32,796 nt of DNA from Rhodospirillales bacterium (lineage in GTDB: Bacteria > Pseudomonadota > Alphaproteobacteria > Acetobacterales > Acetobacteraceae), in assembly GCA_025352665.1 (NCBI GenBank), contig JANXSM010000076.1:1-32796 (forward strand), read 5' to 3'. The position numbers and the translations under genes were made by a program. The notes under the pieces were generated by a model. It did no database searches. It had not been told where the DNA came from and saw only the letters and a program-made list of their open reading frames with translations. The stretch's first letter is position 1. Every line of letters begins with the position of its first letter. Below are positions 18,516 through 29,123 of the stretch, in pieces.

Positions 18516-19212
18516 CGATGCGGAGCAGCCGCATCCCGTCGGTTCGAAGCCACCGCACGGCGTCGTCCAGATGCGGCGTGAGTTGTGCCACGAGCGCCCA
18601 GAACTGCGGGCCATGGTTCATGTGGCGCAGATGGGCGACTTCATGCGCAGTGACATAGTCCTGCACGAACTTCGGCGCCATCACCAGGCGCCAACTGAAC
18701 GCGAGATTGCGATTGGCGGCGCAGCTGCCCCAGCGACTCGTGGTATCCTTGAGCGAGATGCGGCCCGGTCGCAGCCGAGCCGCCTCCGCCTTTTGGGCGA
18801 CCAGACAGCCGATGCTCGACCGTGCCTCAGAGCGCAGGAAATCCCCCACGCGCCGCGTCAGAAATGCAGGATCGCCAGCGACGCGGATTTCGCCCTGTTC
18901 GATCCATGCCACGCCACGCGCCGCTGGCATGTGGCGAATGCGATGCGGAACCCCGTGGAGCGGAATCACGGCACCATCGGCCAGGCTGATGGCCCCGGGC
19001 AGTGCCGCAAGGCGCTCGGCGACCCAGGTCGCGTTGGTGATCAACAGCGCCATGCCAGCCGTGCGCGCCGCGCGCTTGGGCAAGGTTACGACGACGGAGC
19101 CGCCGCGCGGGTCGATCCTCAGACTGACGCGCCGCGCGCGGTCGCTCCGGCGCCATTCGACGCGAGCCGGACCGCCGGGCAGAGCCAGAACTTCCGAGAT
19201 CTCAATACCCAT
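18511..19212 (-). CDS. YgjP-like M48-type metallopeptidase
   Basis: This protein of about 233 residues is of the YgjP/WLM-like family (once DUF45). It has an N-terminal beta-rich region with RRVSLRIDPRGGSVVVTLP, the conserved KDTTSRWGSCAANRNLAFSW, and the zinc motif HEVAH with a third ligand in HMNHGPQFW. The length is normal. Activity is assumed from the HExxH motif; substrates are not known. The ATG at 19212 is used; a GTG two codons upstream (19218) is possible, and neither has a clear ribosome site. The stop codon TAG lies in the end of repeat copy C, and copy B lies 73 nt upstream of the start. Confidence 0.9.
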   Translation of the reverse strand: MGIEISEVLALPGGPARVEWRRSDRARRVSLRIDPRGGSVVVTLPKRAARTAGMALLITNATWVAERLAALPGAISLADGAVIPLHGVPHRIRHMPAARGVAWIEQGEIRVAGDPAFLTRRVGDFLRSEARSSIGCLVAQKAEAARLRPGRISLKDTTSRWGSCAANRNLAFSWRLVMAPKFVQDYVTAHEVAHLRHMNHGPQFWALVAQLTPHLDDAVRWLRTDGMRLLRIG

Positions 19213-19285
19213 GGGCACTGAACGTGGCGGTTTTGTATAAGATCGGCAATGGCCAACTCACAAAAACCGCCACGCATCTCAGATC

Positions 19286-19391
19286 TTAGAGGGTGATGAC
19301 CGAAGGTGGAATCACCGAAAGGTCTGAATCACGCGATAAAACAGAGAGCTAGAGTGGGATGACGTCGCCTGTCAGACGTCAGCACGCTTTA
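19286..19391 (-). repeat. Dispersed element, copy B (inverted relative to copy A)
   Basis: Read on the minus strand from 19391, it repeats copy A: GACGTCTGACAGGCGACGTC, then CCACTCTAGCTCTCTG, then a match through GGTCATCAC. Differences from A are about ten in 88 nt. Its end CTAAAGCG contains the TAA stop (19389-19391) of the entericidin-like gene. Copies A and B thus bracket the YgjP-type gene as an inverted pair. Confidence 0.85.
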
Positions 19392-19538
19392 GTAGGGTTT
19401 CACTTTCTGAGCTTCGTCAGAGACCGCATTGCCGCCGGCCGAAACGTCCTTGCCGAGGCCGGCGGTGGTGTTGCACGCAGCCAGCGCCAGTGTGCTGGCC
19501 AGAAGGGCTGCAACCGGGATCAAACGGAGCAACTTCAT
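19389..19538 (-). CDS. Entericidin A/B-like small lipoprotein
   Basis: The 49 residues begin MKLLRLIPVAALLASTLALA and continue with lipobox L-A-A-C, so Cys22 becomes the lipidated N-terminus. The mature part NTTAGLGKDVSAGGNAVSDE ends AQKVKPY. This is the EcnA/EcnB pattern: a tiny lipoprotein with a C-N-T-x-x-G-x-G-K-D core and an amphipathic helix. Entericidins of E. coli form a membrane-lysis toxin/antidote pair; in alphaproteobacteria single copies are common and their role is unclear. AGGA lies 8 nt before the ATG. Only one copy is seen here, so no toxin/antidote pairing. Confidence 0.88.
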   Translation of the reverse strand: MKLLRLIPVAALLASTLALAACNTTAGLGKDVSAGGNAVSDEAQKVKPY

Positions 19539-19576
19539 GGTAATATTCCTCGTCGAAATTGTCCTGAACGAAAGCG

Positions 19577-20506
19577 TCAGGCCGCCGCGAGCACGACGCT
19601 CGTGTCATCGAACGTCCGGAACAGCGCCTCTGTTGCAGGTTGCGATAATTTCATGTGCGGGGGCCGAATGTTCTCCCACGCAGGATTGTCGGTGTGCCGG
19701 GCGATCAGCGCCTTCAGGCCCGGGATAAGGGGTGCGGACGTCACGGCCGCCCGCACGCGAGAGAGGATCTTCTGCGCATCGGCCCCCGCTTCGGTGCCCT
19801 GGTTGGCATAGACCTGGGCGGAAATGGCACAGCCCACATTGGCGGCCGCGGTGATACAGCCGGCGCCGCCGATGGCGAGCAGATCCGCCAAAGCGCCGTC
19901 ATCGCCACAATAGACCTCGAAGCCCTCCTTGGCGAAATGATCCACATAGGCGCGCGTGTTCGCGAAATCCCCGCTGCTGTCCTTGATGCCGCGCACTTTG
20001 CCAGGATAGGCCGCGAGCAAACGGGAGATGAACGGCACGGTGAAGGGCACCGCTGATTGCGCTGGGAAATGATACAGATAGAGGCCGATATCGCCGCCAA
20101 CGCGCTGAATCACTTCGCTGAAATAGGCAAACAGCCCATCCTCGGAGGGATTCTTGTAGAAAAACGGCGGCAGCAGCAAAGCGCCGCGGCAGCCGAGTTC
20201 CTCGGCGCGACGGGTCAGCAGTACCGTGTCGGTGATTGCGGTCGTGCCGGTGCCAGGCAGCAAGACGGAGGCGGGCACGCCAGCCTCGACGAAGCCCTCC
20301 ATCACGGCGATGCGCTCGTGAATGCCAAGCGAGTTGGCCTCGCCGGTCGTTCCCAGAATGCCCAAACCGTTGCAGCCATTGGCCAGCAGCCAGCGGGCAT
20401 GGGCCAACATCAGTGGAAGATCGATCGACAGATCCTCCCGCATCGCCGTCAGAACCGCCGCGTTCACGCCGCCGAACCGAGCACCATTCTTGGCTGAACC
20501 ATCCAT
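19577..20506 (-). CDS. Dihydrodipicolinate synthase/N-acetylneuraminate lyase superfamily protein
   Basis: This 309-residue (beta/alpha)8 aldolase has GTTGEANSL at about 54-62 (the substrate carboxylate-binding GTTGE), LYLYHFPAQ with the catalytic Tyr, and GIKDSSGD with the Schiff-base Lys. CGDDGALADLLAIGGAGCITAAAN follows. True DapA enzymes have YNVP after the Tyr; here YHFP replaces it. That points to another pyruvate- or keto-acid-dependent lyase, not lysine biosynthesis. The ATG at 20506 is preferred over the adjacent TTG (20509) because GAGGAG lies 8 nt upstream. It overlaps the YcgN stop by 1 nt (TGATG), so the two are co-translated. Confidence 0.9.
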   Translation of the reverse strand: MDGSAKNGARFGGVNAAVLTAMREDLSIDLPLMLAHARWLLANGCNGLGILGTTGEANSLGIHERIAVMEGFVEAGVPASVLLPGTGTTAITDTVLLTRRAEELGCRGALLLPPFFYKNPSEDGLFAYFSEVIQRVGGDIGLYLYHFPAQSAVPFTVPFISRLLAAYPGKVRGIKDSSGDFANTRAYVDHFAKEGFEVYCGDDGALADLLAIGGAGCITAAANVGCAISAQVYANQGTEAGADAQKILSRVRAAVTSAPLIPGLKALIARHTDNPAWENIRPPHMKLSQPATEALFRTFDDTSVVLAAA

Positions 20507-21015
20507 CAACTCAACTCCTCAGTGGTGTTGCCAGCGGCATCGTCTTCTGGCTTAGGACGCCGCACCCGCGGCTCTCGCCCAGGCCACTCAACGATATGAT
20601 GTTCCAACGGTCCGGCATAGCGCTCGTCAATTGCACGACCCGTCACGGAAACGCCCGCCTTGTGCACCATGTCAGGATCGCCGCACACGAGCTTGTGCCA
20701 CCAGGCGAGTCCCCTGCCCTCGTGCACACGACGATAGGCGCAAGACGGCGGCATCCAGTCGATCTCGGCCAGAACCTGTGGCGTCAGCGTCACGCAGTCG
20801 GGCACGTAACGGTGGCGGCGTTCGTATTTGCTGCATTGGCAGGAGCCAAGGTCGAGCAGGCGACAGGCCACGTTGGTGTGGGCGAGCTCGTTGGTGTCCT
20901 CGTAGCGAAGCTTGTGCAGGCAGCAGCGGCCGCACCCATCGCACAGTGATTCCCACTCGGCCTTCGACATCTCGGCCAGCGACTTGTTCTTCCAGAAGGG
21001 GGCGTCTTGCCGCAT
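20506..21015 (-). CDS. YcgN-family cysteine cluster protein (UPF0260)
   Basis: This 169-residue cytoplasmic protein has the conserved CDGCGRCCLHK at about 25-35 and further Cys at about 51, 59, 61 and 74 (ACRLLD, SCQCSKYERR, PDCVTL). SCAYRRVHEGRGLAWWH and CGDPDMVHKAG complete the UPF0260 pattern. The cysteines resemble the CxxCGxCC zinc/iron-sulfur proteins, but no activity is established. The ATG at 21015 gives the usual length. It is the first gene of a two-gene unit with the DapA-like lyase and diverges from the ion-channel gene (102-nt gap). Confidence 0.92.
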   Translation of the reverse strand: MRQDAPFWKNKSLAEMSKAEWESLCDGCGRCCLHKLRYEDTNELAHTNVACRLLDLGSCQCSKYERRHRYVPDCVTLTPQVLAEIDWMPPSCAYRRVHEGRGLAWWHKLVCGDPDMVHKAGVSVTGRAIDERYAGPLEHHIVEWPGREPRVRRPKPEDDAAGNTTEELS

Positions 21016-21117
21016 CGCAGCAGATTAGGGCCTGGGACAACCGGCGCAACCCATGCCCTCAGATGGCAGGCACCAGTTTGGCTCGATCGGGGGCAAAGAG
21101 GCAGGTCAAGGTCACAG

Positions 21118-22491
21118 ATGTTGCAGCCGATCAGCTCAACAATAGCATCTCATGGGCGCTGGCTGGTCGGGCCTGGAACCGTCTCGCAGGCGGCCGCTCC
21201 GGTGCGTCTCGGGCGGGGGAACCCGGCACCCACAGCGGGGTTCCCACCCTGGCTGCGGCGATGGCGGCCCCCGGGGAAGAATTCACTGCACCAGATCGTG
21301 GGCGTTCTCGCCGTCATCCTGCTTCTGCTCGTGTTGCAGGATGCATTCGAGGTGATGCTGCTGCCGCGCCGGGTGGAACGCCGGCGGCGGCTGATGGGCG
21401 TGTATTTTCGACTGGCCTGGCAGGCCTGGTCGCGGCTGGCGAATAAGTTGTCGGGGGACCGCCGGCGCGAAAGCATGTTGAGTCACTTCGGCCCGCTGTC
21501 GATGATCGGCCTGTTCGCCTTGTGGGCCGTGGTACTGATCATCGGTTTCGGCACACTTGAATGGTCGCTTCAGCCGCAGGTTCGCGCAGTCGGCGGGCTC
21601 GCGCCGTGGATCGAGCAAGTCTACATGAGCGGCGTTACGTTCTTCACGCTCGGTTATGGCGATGTGGTGCCGCACACCGATCTCGCTCGGCTGGTGGCCG
21701 TGATCGAAGCCGGCATGGGCATCGGCTTCATCGCCATCGTCATCGGTTATCTGCCCGTGCTGTATCAGTTGTTCTCCCGGCGCGAAGCGCATCTCATCCA
21801 GCTCGATGCCCGTGCCGGCTCGCCGCCTACGGCTGTCGCAATGCTGTGCCGCCATGCCGAGGCCGGCGGCCTCGCCAAGCTCGACGAGTTGCTGCGTGAA
21901 TGGGAAGTATGGAGTGCGGAACTTCTGGAAAGCCATCTGTCCTACCCGATGTTGGCGTATTACCGCTCCCAGCACGACAACCAGTCCTGGCTCGCCGCTC
22001 TCATTGCAATTATGGATTGCTGTGCATTGATCCTGATCGGTGTGAAGGATCTGCAGCCATTGCAGGCACGCATGACCTTCGGCATGGCCCGCCAGGTCGT
22101 GGTGGAAATGGCACGGTCACTGCAAAGCGCGCCCTCGCGTTACGACGGCGGCGATCGGCTGTCCCCGGAGGCATTCGACCTGATGCTCGCGCATTTTGCC
22201 GAGGCGAGGTTGGAATGGGATGGTGGCCCCGATGCACAGTCGATTCTGCAGGCGCTGCGCTCGACCTATGAGCCGCTGATGGACGGACTGGCGCGGCATC
22301 TGTTGCTGACGCTGCCAGGTTGGTTACCAGACGAACATGCCACAGATCATTCCGCGCAGGGGCATCGTGGCCTGCTGGCGCGACGGCTTATCGAGGAGCT
22401 CGTCAATCGCGACAGCGTTGGCTCTGAGGGGAACTTCACCGATGCGACCAATACTTGGCGGAAGCTGCGTCGTCAGCTGCGTCGAAAATAA
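21118..22491 (+). CDS. Two-transmembrane-type ion channel with K+ selectivity filter
   Basis: The selectivity filter TLGYGD is at about 177-182, preceded by the pore helix segment YMSGVTFF. Membrane helices are seen in VGVLAVILLLLVLQDAFE, in MIGLFALWAVVLIIGFG before the pore and in IEAGMGIGFIAIVIGYLP after it. A soluble C-terminal region of about 240 residues follows and ends in a basic RKLRRQLRRK. Potassium conduction is inferred from the filter; the C-terminal domain matches no named RCK domain I can see. The start is uncertain: ATG 21118 has AAGG upstream, but the first 55 residues look non-conserved and a GTG near the first helix is possible. The 3' end overlaps the kinase remnant. Confidence 0.87.
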   Translation: MLQPISSTIASHGRWLVGPGTVSQAAAPVRLGRGNPAPTAGFPPWLRRWRPPGKNSLHQIVGVLAVILLLLVLQDAFEVMLLPRRVERRRRLMGVYFRLAWQAWSRLANKLSGDRRRESMLSHFGPLSMIGLFALWAVVLIIGFGTLEWSLQPQVRAVGGLAPWIEQVYMSGVTFFTLGYGDVVPHTDLARLVAVIEAGMGIGFIAIVIGYLPVLYQLFSRREAHLIQLDARAGSPPTAVAMLCRHAEAGGLAKLDELLREWEVWSAELLESHLSYPMLAYYRSQHDNQSWLAALIAIMDCCALILIGVKDLQPLQARMTFGMARQVVVEMARSLQSAPSRYDGGDRLSPEAFDLMLAHFAEARLEWDGGPDAQSILQALRSTYEPLMDGLARHLLLTLPGWLPDEHATDHSAQGHRGLLARRLIEELVNRDSVGSEGNFTDATNTWRKLRRQLRRK

Positions 22492-23016
22492 TCCCCAGCC
22501 CGCGACGGAAAATGTGGTTTCGGCCTCGGGTCGTCTGGTGACCCGATTGCGCAGGACGCGCCCCCCATAACCGCGTATAACCCCGCGGGCGAAGGTGAGT
22601 CCCAGCCCGACACCACCCGTCGCGCGGTTGCGAGAACGTTCCAGGCGAACGAATGGTGCCAACCCGCTCTCGATCGCATCCGCGGGTACGCCGACTCCAC
22701 TGTCGCAGACACGAACCGTCACAGATGCACTCTCGCAGCTCAGCGATACCTCGGGTGCACCACCGTATTTCATGGCGTCGCCGATAAGGTTGGTGAAGGC
22801 GCGCTTCAACGCGAACGGGCAGCCATGAAATGGCGCGTGATCGGGGCCAGAGACTGCGATCTCGACGCCCTGGTTGCTGTGGCCGTTGGCAATGGTGCGC
22901 AGCAGTCCAACGAAGTCGAAGATCGTCGCTACCTCGCGCTCGGCTCTCAACGCCGCTGAGCAGTCCTGGATTCGAGGCCTGCACGCCACATTCGATGGGA
23001 AATTTAACGATGCCAT
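22324..23016 (-). pseudogene. Decayed sensor histidine kinase remnant (HATPase domain only)
   Basis: This open frame of 230 codons contains a recognisable HATPase_c fold at about 36-175. FALKRAFTNLIGDAMKYGG is the N box, DSGVGVP (Asp105) the G1 box, and RNRATGGVGLGLTFARGVI the F/G2 region, close to the EnvZ-like class. Sensor, HAMP and His-phosphorylation domains are missing. The usually invariant N-box Asn is Asp80; the same change in EnvZ abolishes ATP binding. The normal end is lost, and about 55 residues antisense to the channel gene replace it. These three defects argue for a pseudogene. No response regulator is nearby. Confidence 0.75.
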
Positions 23017-23235
23017 CGGGAATGCGGTCGAGACAAAATAATCTAACTGGTTTGGATCTGATGGTGTGGATCGCGTTTCATCAGATCCGATTTAGAATTT
23101 CCGGCTGGAATCCAACCAAGCCAAAATCGCTTTGTCGCTAACCCATTGAAATACTTCGGTCAGTTTTTGATAAGCTGTCAGTTACCTTCATCTGACGTAT
23201 TCAAATCTAGGTCATTAAAATAGTTAGGAAAGTTA
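23017..23235. other. AT-richer gap between kinase remnant and tRNA-Lys
   Basis: These 219 nt have visibly lower GC content than their surroundings and no supportable gene. They contain a 9-bp perfect inverted repeat (23054-23088). They lie at the 3' end of tRNA-Lys, the side where integrases usually insert elements. No integrase or att duplication is seen. Confidence 0.5.
23054..23088. repeat. Inverted repeat GGATCTGAT / ATCAGATCC
   Basis: Perfect 9-bp arms at 23054-23062 and 23080-23088 are separated by 17 nt. There is no T run, so it is not a typical terminator. It could be the end of a lost mobile element or an operator. Confidence 0.5.
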
Positions 23236-23311
23236 TGGTGAGCGCGGTGGGATTCGAACCCACGACCCCATGATTAAAAGTCACGTGCTCTACCAACTGA
23301 GCTACGCGCTC
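23236..23311 (-). tRNA. tRNA-Lys (anticodon TTT)
   Basis: The minus strand gives a perfect 7-bp acceptor GAGCGCG/CGCGCTC, the D arm AGCTCAGTTGGTAGAGC, the anticodon loop CTTTTAA with anticodon TTT, and a T arm with GGTTCGAATC. Discriminator A and CCA are encoded (23236-23239). It is transcribed in the same direction as the gyrA-coaD-cyclophilin genes upstream. Confidence 0.97.
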
Positions 23312-23365
23312 GCTGCCCGCGTTGAACGACAACGCGGGCGGGTGGTCAAGGCGTGGTCGCGCAGG

Positions 23366-23917
23366 TCAGTTCTTCACGTCCGATGCAACCTGCATATGGA
23401 CAATCCGGTCCGGGTTTCGTACCGGCTCGCCGCGCTTGATCTTGTCGACCAGTTCCATTCCCGAGGTCACCTGGCCCCAGATGGTGTACTGGCCGTCCAG
23501 GAACGGCGCCGGGGCGAACATGATGTAGAACTGGCTGTTCGCCGAGTCGGGGCTCTGCGAGCGGGCGGCGCCCACGGTGCCGCGCAGGAATTTTCGCACT
23601 TTGCTGAACTCGGCGGGAATGTTGGGGTATTTGCTGCCGCCGGTGCCGGTGCCGGTCGGGTCGCCACCCTGGGCCATGAAGCCTTCGATGACCCGGTGGA
23701 ACGGGGTGCCGTCGTAGAACTTGTCGCGGCACAGCTGCTTGACGCGGGCGACGTGCAGAGGCGCGATGTCGGGCAGCAGCTGGATGGTCACACGGCCGGA
23801 CTCAAGGTCCAGATAGACGGTGTTGTCGAGGTCGGTGGCGGCATCGGCGGCTTCGCTCATCATGGTTTCCAGAACAGGGGTTGCGACGATACAGGCAAGT
23901 AGAGCGCGACGGCGCAT
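23366..23917 (-). CDS. Cyclophilin-type peptidyl-prolyl cis-trans isomerase
   Basis: This 183-residue protein has a cyclophilin domain from about residue 32. DKFYDGTPFHRVIEGFMAQG carries the catalytic Arg and the Phe/Met/Gln of the active site, and then come GSKYPNIPAEF, SQSPDSANSQFYIM and FLDGQYTIWGQV. The N-terminus MRRRALLACIVATPVLETMM is basic and hydrophobic, so export to the periplasm is likely, although the cleavage site is not sharp. GGAGG lies before the ATG. It follows coaD by 24 nt and precedes tRNA-Lys. Confidence 0.93.
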   Translation of the reverse strand: MRRRALLACIVATPVLETMMSEAADAATDLDNTVYLDLESGRVTIQLLPDIAPLHVARVKQLCRDKFYDGTPFHRVIEGFMAQGGDPTGTGTGGSKYPNIPAEFSKVRKFLRGTVGAARSQSPDSANSQFYIMFAPAPFLDGQYTIWGQVTSGMELVDKIKRGEPVRNPDRIVHMQVASDVKN

Positions 23918-23941
23918 GGTGGCCTCCGGTCGGTGCGGGTC

Positions 23942-24458
23942 TCAGGATCTCGGTTTTACGCGAGCAAGCGTCCGGTCTAACGTTAGTTTGGGGACGAAGC
24001 TTGAAATGTCGCCCCCCAAAGCCGCGATCTCCTTCACAAAGCGCGAAGAGATGAACTGATGCGTCTCGCTCGCCATGAGAAACACCGTCTCGACATCTGG
24101 GGCAAGCCGATAGTTGAGGCCGGCCATCTGGATTTCATAATCGAAATCCGACACCGCGCGCAGGCCGCGCACGATGACGCTTGCACCAAGTTCGCGGGCG
24201 AAATGGATCAGCAGCTTGTCGAACGGCACCACCTGGATCTCGGTGCCAGTGCGCGCAACGATGTGGGACATTTCGGCCTGCACAAGCTCCACGCGCTCCT
24301 CGATGGGAAACAACGGCCCCTTGCCGGCATTCATGGCCACCCCCACGACCAGCCGCTGCATCATGCGCGCAGCGCGTGCGATGATGTCGAGATGGCCGTT
24401 CGTGATCGGGTCGAACGTTCCGGGATACAGACCGACCCGAAAGGTCGCCGTAGGCTGG

Positions 24459-24466
<8 letters not shown>
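23942..24466 (-). CDS. coaD: Phosphopantetheine adenylyltransferase
   Basis: CoaD transfers AMP from ATP to 4'-phosphopantetheine, the penultimate step of coenzyme A synthesis. It has [18 protein letters not shown] with the nucleotidyltransferase TxxH-type motif, [18 protein letters not shown] and the C-terminal [16 protein letters not shown] (ISSTxVKE motif). The 174-residue length with ATG 24466 is usual. That start lies 5 nt inside the gyrA coding end, giving an 8-nt overlap; a longer frame to 24487 adds residues that are not conserved. Cytoplasmic. Confidence 0.95.
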
Positions 24467-27254
<2,788 letters not shown>

Positions 27255-27334
27255 TACAGTCTCGTTTCAGATGGTTTCTGGGCAGAAGGCCCGCCAGGCG
27301 GAGTCGGGCGGACCAAACCGATAAAACCTTATAG

Positions 27335-27357
27335 CTGGCATCGCCCGGTGATGCCAG
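27335..27357. terminator. Hairpin CTGGCATC / GATGCCAG between carbonic anhydrase and gyrA
   Basis: Perfect 8-bp arms surround a 7-nt loop, 16 nt after the carbonic anhydrase stop on the minus strand. A TATAAGGTTTTAT stretch follows in that direction, which could act as a poor T run or as a -10 region for gyrA. Terminator or operator cannot be separated by eye. Confidence 0.4.
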
Positions 27358-27373
27358 AACCGCCGGTTTTGCC

Positions 27374-28129
27374 TTAGCTGACCAGCACGAAGCGCTGGAA
27401 GTCCTTCTGGGCCGGCCGTGCGTTGTGGGGGTAGAGCCCGGCGAAGGCCGTGATATCGGCAGCCGCGACGGACATGGTGTCGGTGAGCAGATGCCAGTCG
27501 ACATCTTCGCTGCAAGGCGGCGTCGTGAGGGAGCCGGCATAGTGATAATAGCCTCGGCCCGCGGGCAGCAGGACTTTGGGATCGATTGCAGCCACACCCG
27601 CCTTCACGATGCCTGGCTTGGCCGGCATCATCTGGATCACCGCTGAAAATGCCGGATTGGCGGCGCCCTCGGTGAGCAGCACGCCGACGACACCGAGCGT
27701 TCCGGCTTTGGAACGGTGGACGAAATGCACCTCCATCGGGAAGGACTTGCCGGCGATGAGGTGCTCGCTGGGACGATGGAAGTGGAACTGCAGCAAATCG
27801 TAGCTGTGCGCACCCACCGCAAGCGTCGAGCCGGGCGCCATGTTCACCTGGATCGTGTGGCCATTGTTGACAATTTCGGTCGGCGCCGAGCGGTAGTCGA
27901 GCTGCATGGCCGGTTGCACAGCCTTCACCGGGTCGACGATGTCGAGCGGGGACTGGCGGGTACCGGTTGAACAGACGGCACTCTCCTTGGCCAAGGCGCC
28001 CCAGCGGCCGGGGCCAGAGGCACCCTCATAGGACCACCCGGCATGGTGCTCCTCCGCCCGGGCAACAGCGGCGCAGGCGGGGCAGGCAGCAGCGACGGCA
28101 ATTGCGCGCAGGAAGTGGCGACGGTTCAT
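27374..28129 (-). CDS. Alpha-class carbonic anhydrase, exported
   Basis: This 251-residue periplasmic enzyme interconverts CO2 and bicarbonate. Zinc ligands His116 and His118 are in LLQFHFHRPSEH, and His135 is in MEVHFVHRS. SLTTPPCSEDVDW contains the conserved Thr gate and a Cys able to pair with Cys53. The N-terminus NRRHFLRAIAVAAACPACA has a twin-arginine-like RRxFLR pattern before a hydrophobic stretch ending ARA-E, so Tat export is possible. The ATG at 28129 is preceded by GGAGGG. It is divergent from the substrate-binding-protein gene. Confidence 0.95.
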   Translation of the reverse strand: MNRRHFLRAIAVAAACPACAAVARAEEHHAGWSYEGASGPGRWGALAKESAVCSTGTRQSPLDIVDPVKAVQPAMQLDYRSAPTEIVNNGHTIQVNMAPGSTLAVGAHSYDLLQFHFHRPSEHLIAGKSFPMEVHFVHRSKAGTLGVVGVLLTEGAANPAFSAVIQMMPAKPGIVKAGVAAIDPKVLLPAGRGYYHYAGSLTTPPCSEDVDWHLLTDTMSVAAADITAFAGLYPHNARPAQKDFQRFVLVS

Positions 28130-28260
28130 GATTGCCCTCCTGATTTTCTTATCCATAGCTTTACCGGAACGTTACAATAATTCGCTGACCCTGTGAACGC
28201 TGCATGACACCAACATGCGAACGAACTACATTGTTCCGTCATAATTCGGAGGAGGTCGCA

Positions 28261-29103
28261 ATGCTCTCACGTCGGTCCATCGCAACACTGACCGGCGCGG
28301 CAGCCGTCGGTGCGGCGTCGCTGATTTCGCCAGCCTCCGCCCAGACGCCTGACAACGAGAGCACCTTCCAACGCATCCGCCGCACGCGGAAGCTGCGCAT
28401 TGCAGGGATCGTGGGCACCGAGCCGTACTACCATCGCGACATCGCAGCCGGCACCTGGACGGGGTTCTGCGTCAGCATGGGCCAGGACCTCGCGAAGTCG
28501 ATGGAAGCAGAGCTCGAGATTGCCGAGACCACCTGGGGCAATGCCGTGCTCGACCTGCAGTCCAACAAGATCGACATCATGTTCGGCCTCAGCCCGACAC
28601 CGTCGCGTGCCCTGGTGGTGGAATTCACGCGGCCGATCCTGAACAACACGTTCACCATCGTGGCGCGGCCGGGGTTCGAGCCGAAGACCTGGGAGGATCT
28701 GAACAAGCCCGAGGTGAAGGTTGCCGTCGATATCGGCTCCACCCATGATCTGTTCGCTCGCCGCGTGCTGCCGAAATGCACGCTGGTCGCACTCAAGACG
28801 CCGGATGATGCGACGTTGGCCGTGCAATCTGGCCGCGCCGACTGCGTCATCCAAGTGATCCTGCTGTCGATGGTGACGGTGAAGAAGAACCCCAAGGTCG
28901 GCCGCGTGCTGGTGCCGACCCCTGTGGTGGCGCAGCCGACCTGTGCCGGTGTGCGGCCCGATGCCGATCATCGCTTCCTCAATTTCGTCGACAACTGGCT
29001 GGCCTACAGCGCCTCGCTGCAGGTGGTGAAGGGCTGGGTCACCGAGAACCTGACGCTGGTCGGCATCCAGCCCGACGACATCCCTCCGCTGGTCCAGTTC
29101 TGA
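28261..29103 (+). CDS. Family 3 periplasmic solute-binding protein (polar amino acid type)
   Basis: This 280-residue SBP3 protein has the signal MLSRRSIATLTGAAAVGAAS with cleavage after ASA. KLRIAGIVGTEPYYHRD opens lobe 1; TGFCVSMGQDLAKSM is the family CxDLA-like segment, and NKIDIMFGLSPTPSRALVVEFTRP is the hinge signature with its Arg near the substrate carboxylate. VAVDIGSTHDLF opens lobe 2. The ligand is likely a polar or acidic amino acid. GGAGGAGG lies just before the ATG. It leads a tightly packed set with the racemase-like gene, permease and FAD oxidoreductase. Confidence 0.93.
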   Translation: MLSRRSIATLTGAAAVGAASLISPASAQTPDNESTFQRIRRTRKLRIAGIVGTEPYYHRDIAAGTWTGFCVSMGQDLAKSMEAELEIAETTWGNAVLDLQSNKIDIMFGLSPTPSRALVVEFTRPILNNTFTIVARPGFEPKTWEDLNKPEVKVAVDIGSTHDLFARRVLPKCTLVALKTPDDATLAVQSGRADCVIQVILLSMVTVKKNPKVGRVLVPTPVVAQPTCAGVRPDADHRFLNFVDNWLAYSASLQVVKGWVTENLTLVGIQPDDIPPLVQF

Positions 29104-29123
29104 GCGCACCGCTCGGCATCCTG

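Noticed and set aside
19389-19538. Complete entericidin toxin/antidote system
   Set aside because: Only one small lipoprotein is present; no second copy adjoins it.
22436-22984. Second minus-strand frame in the kinase remnant
   Set aside because: The recognisable ATPase motifs are all in the other frame (22324-23016).
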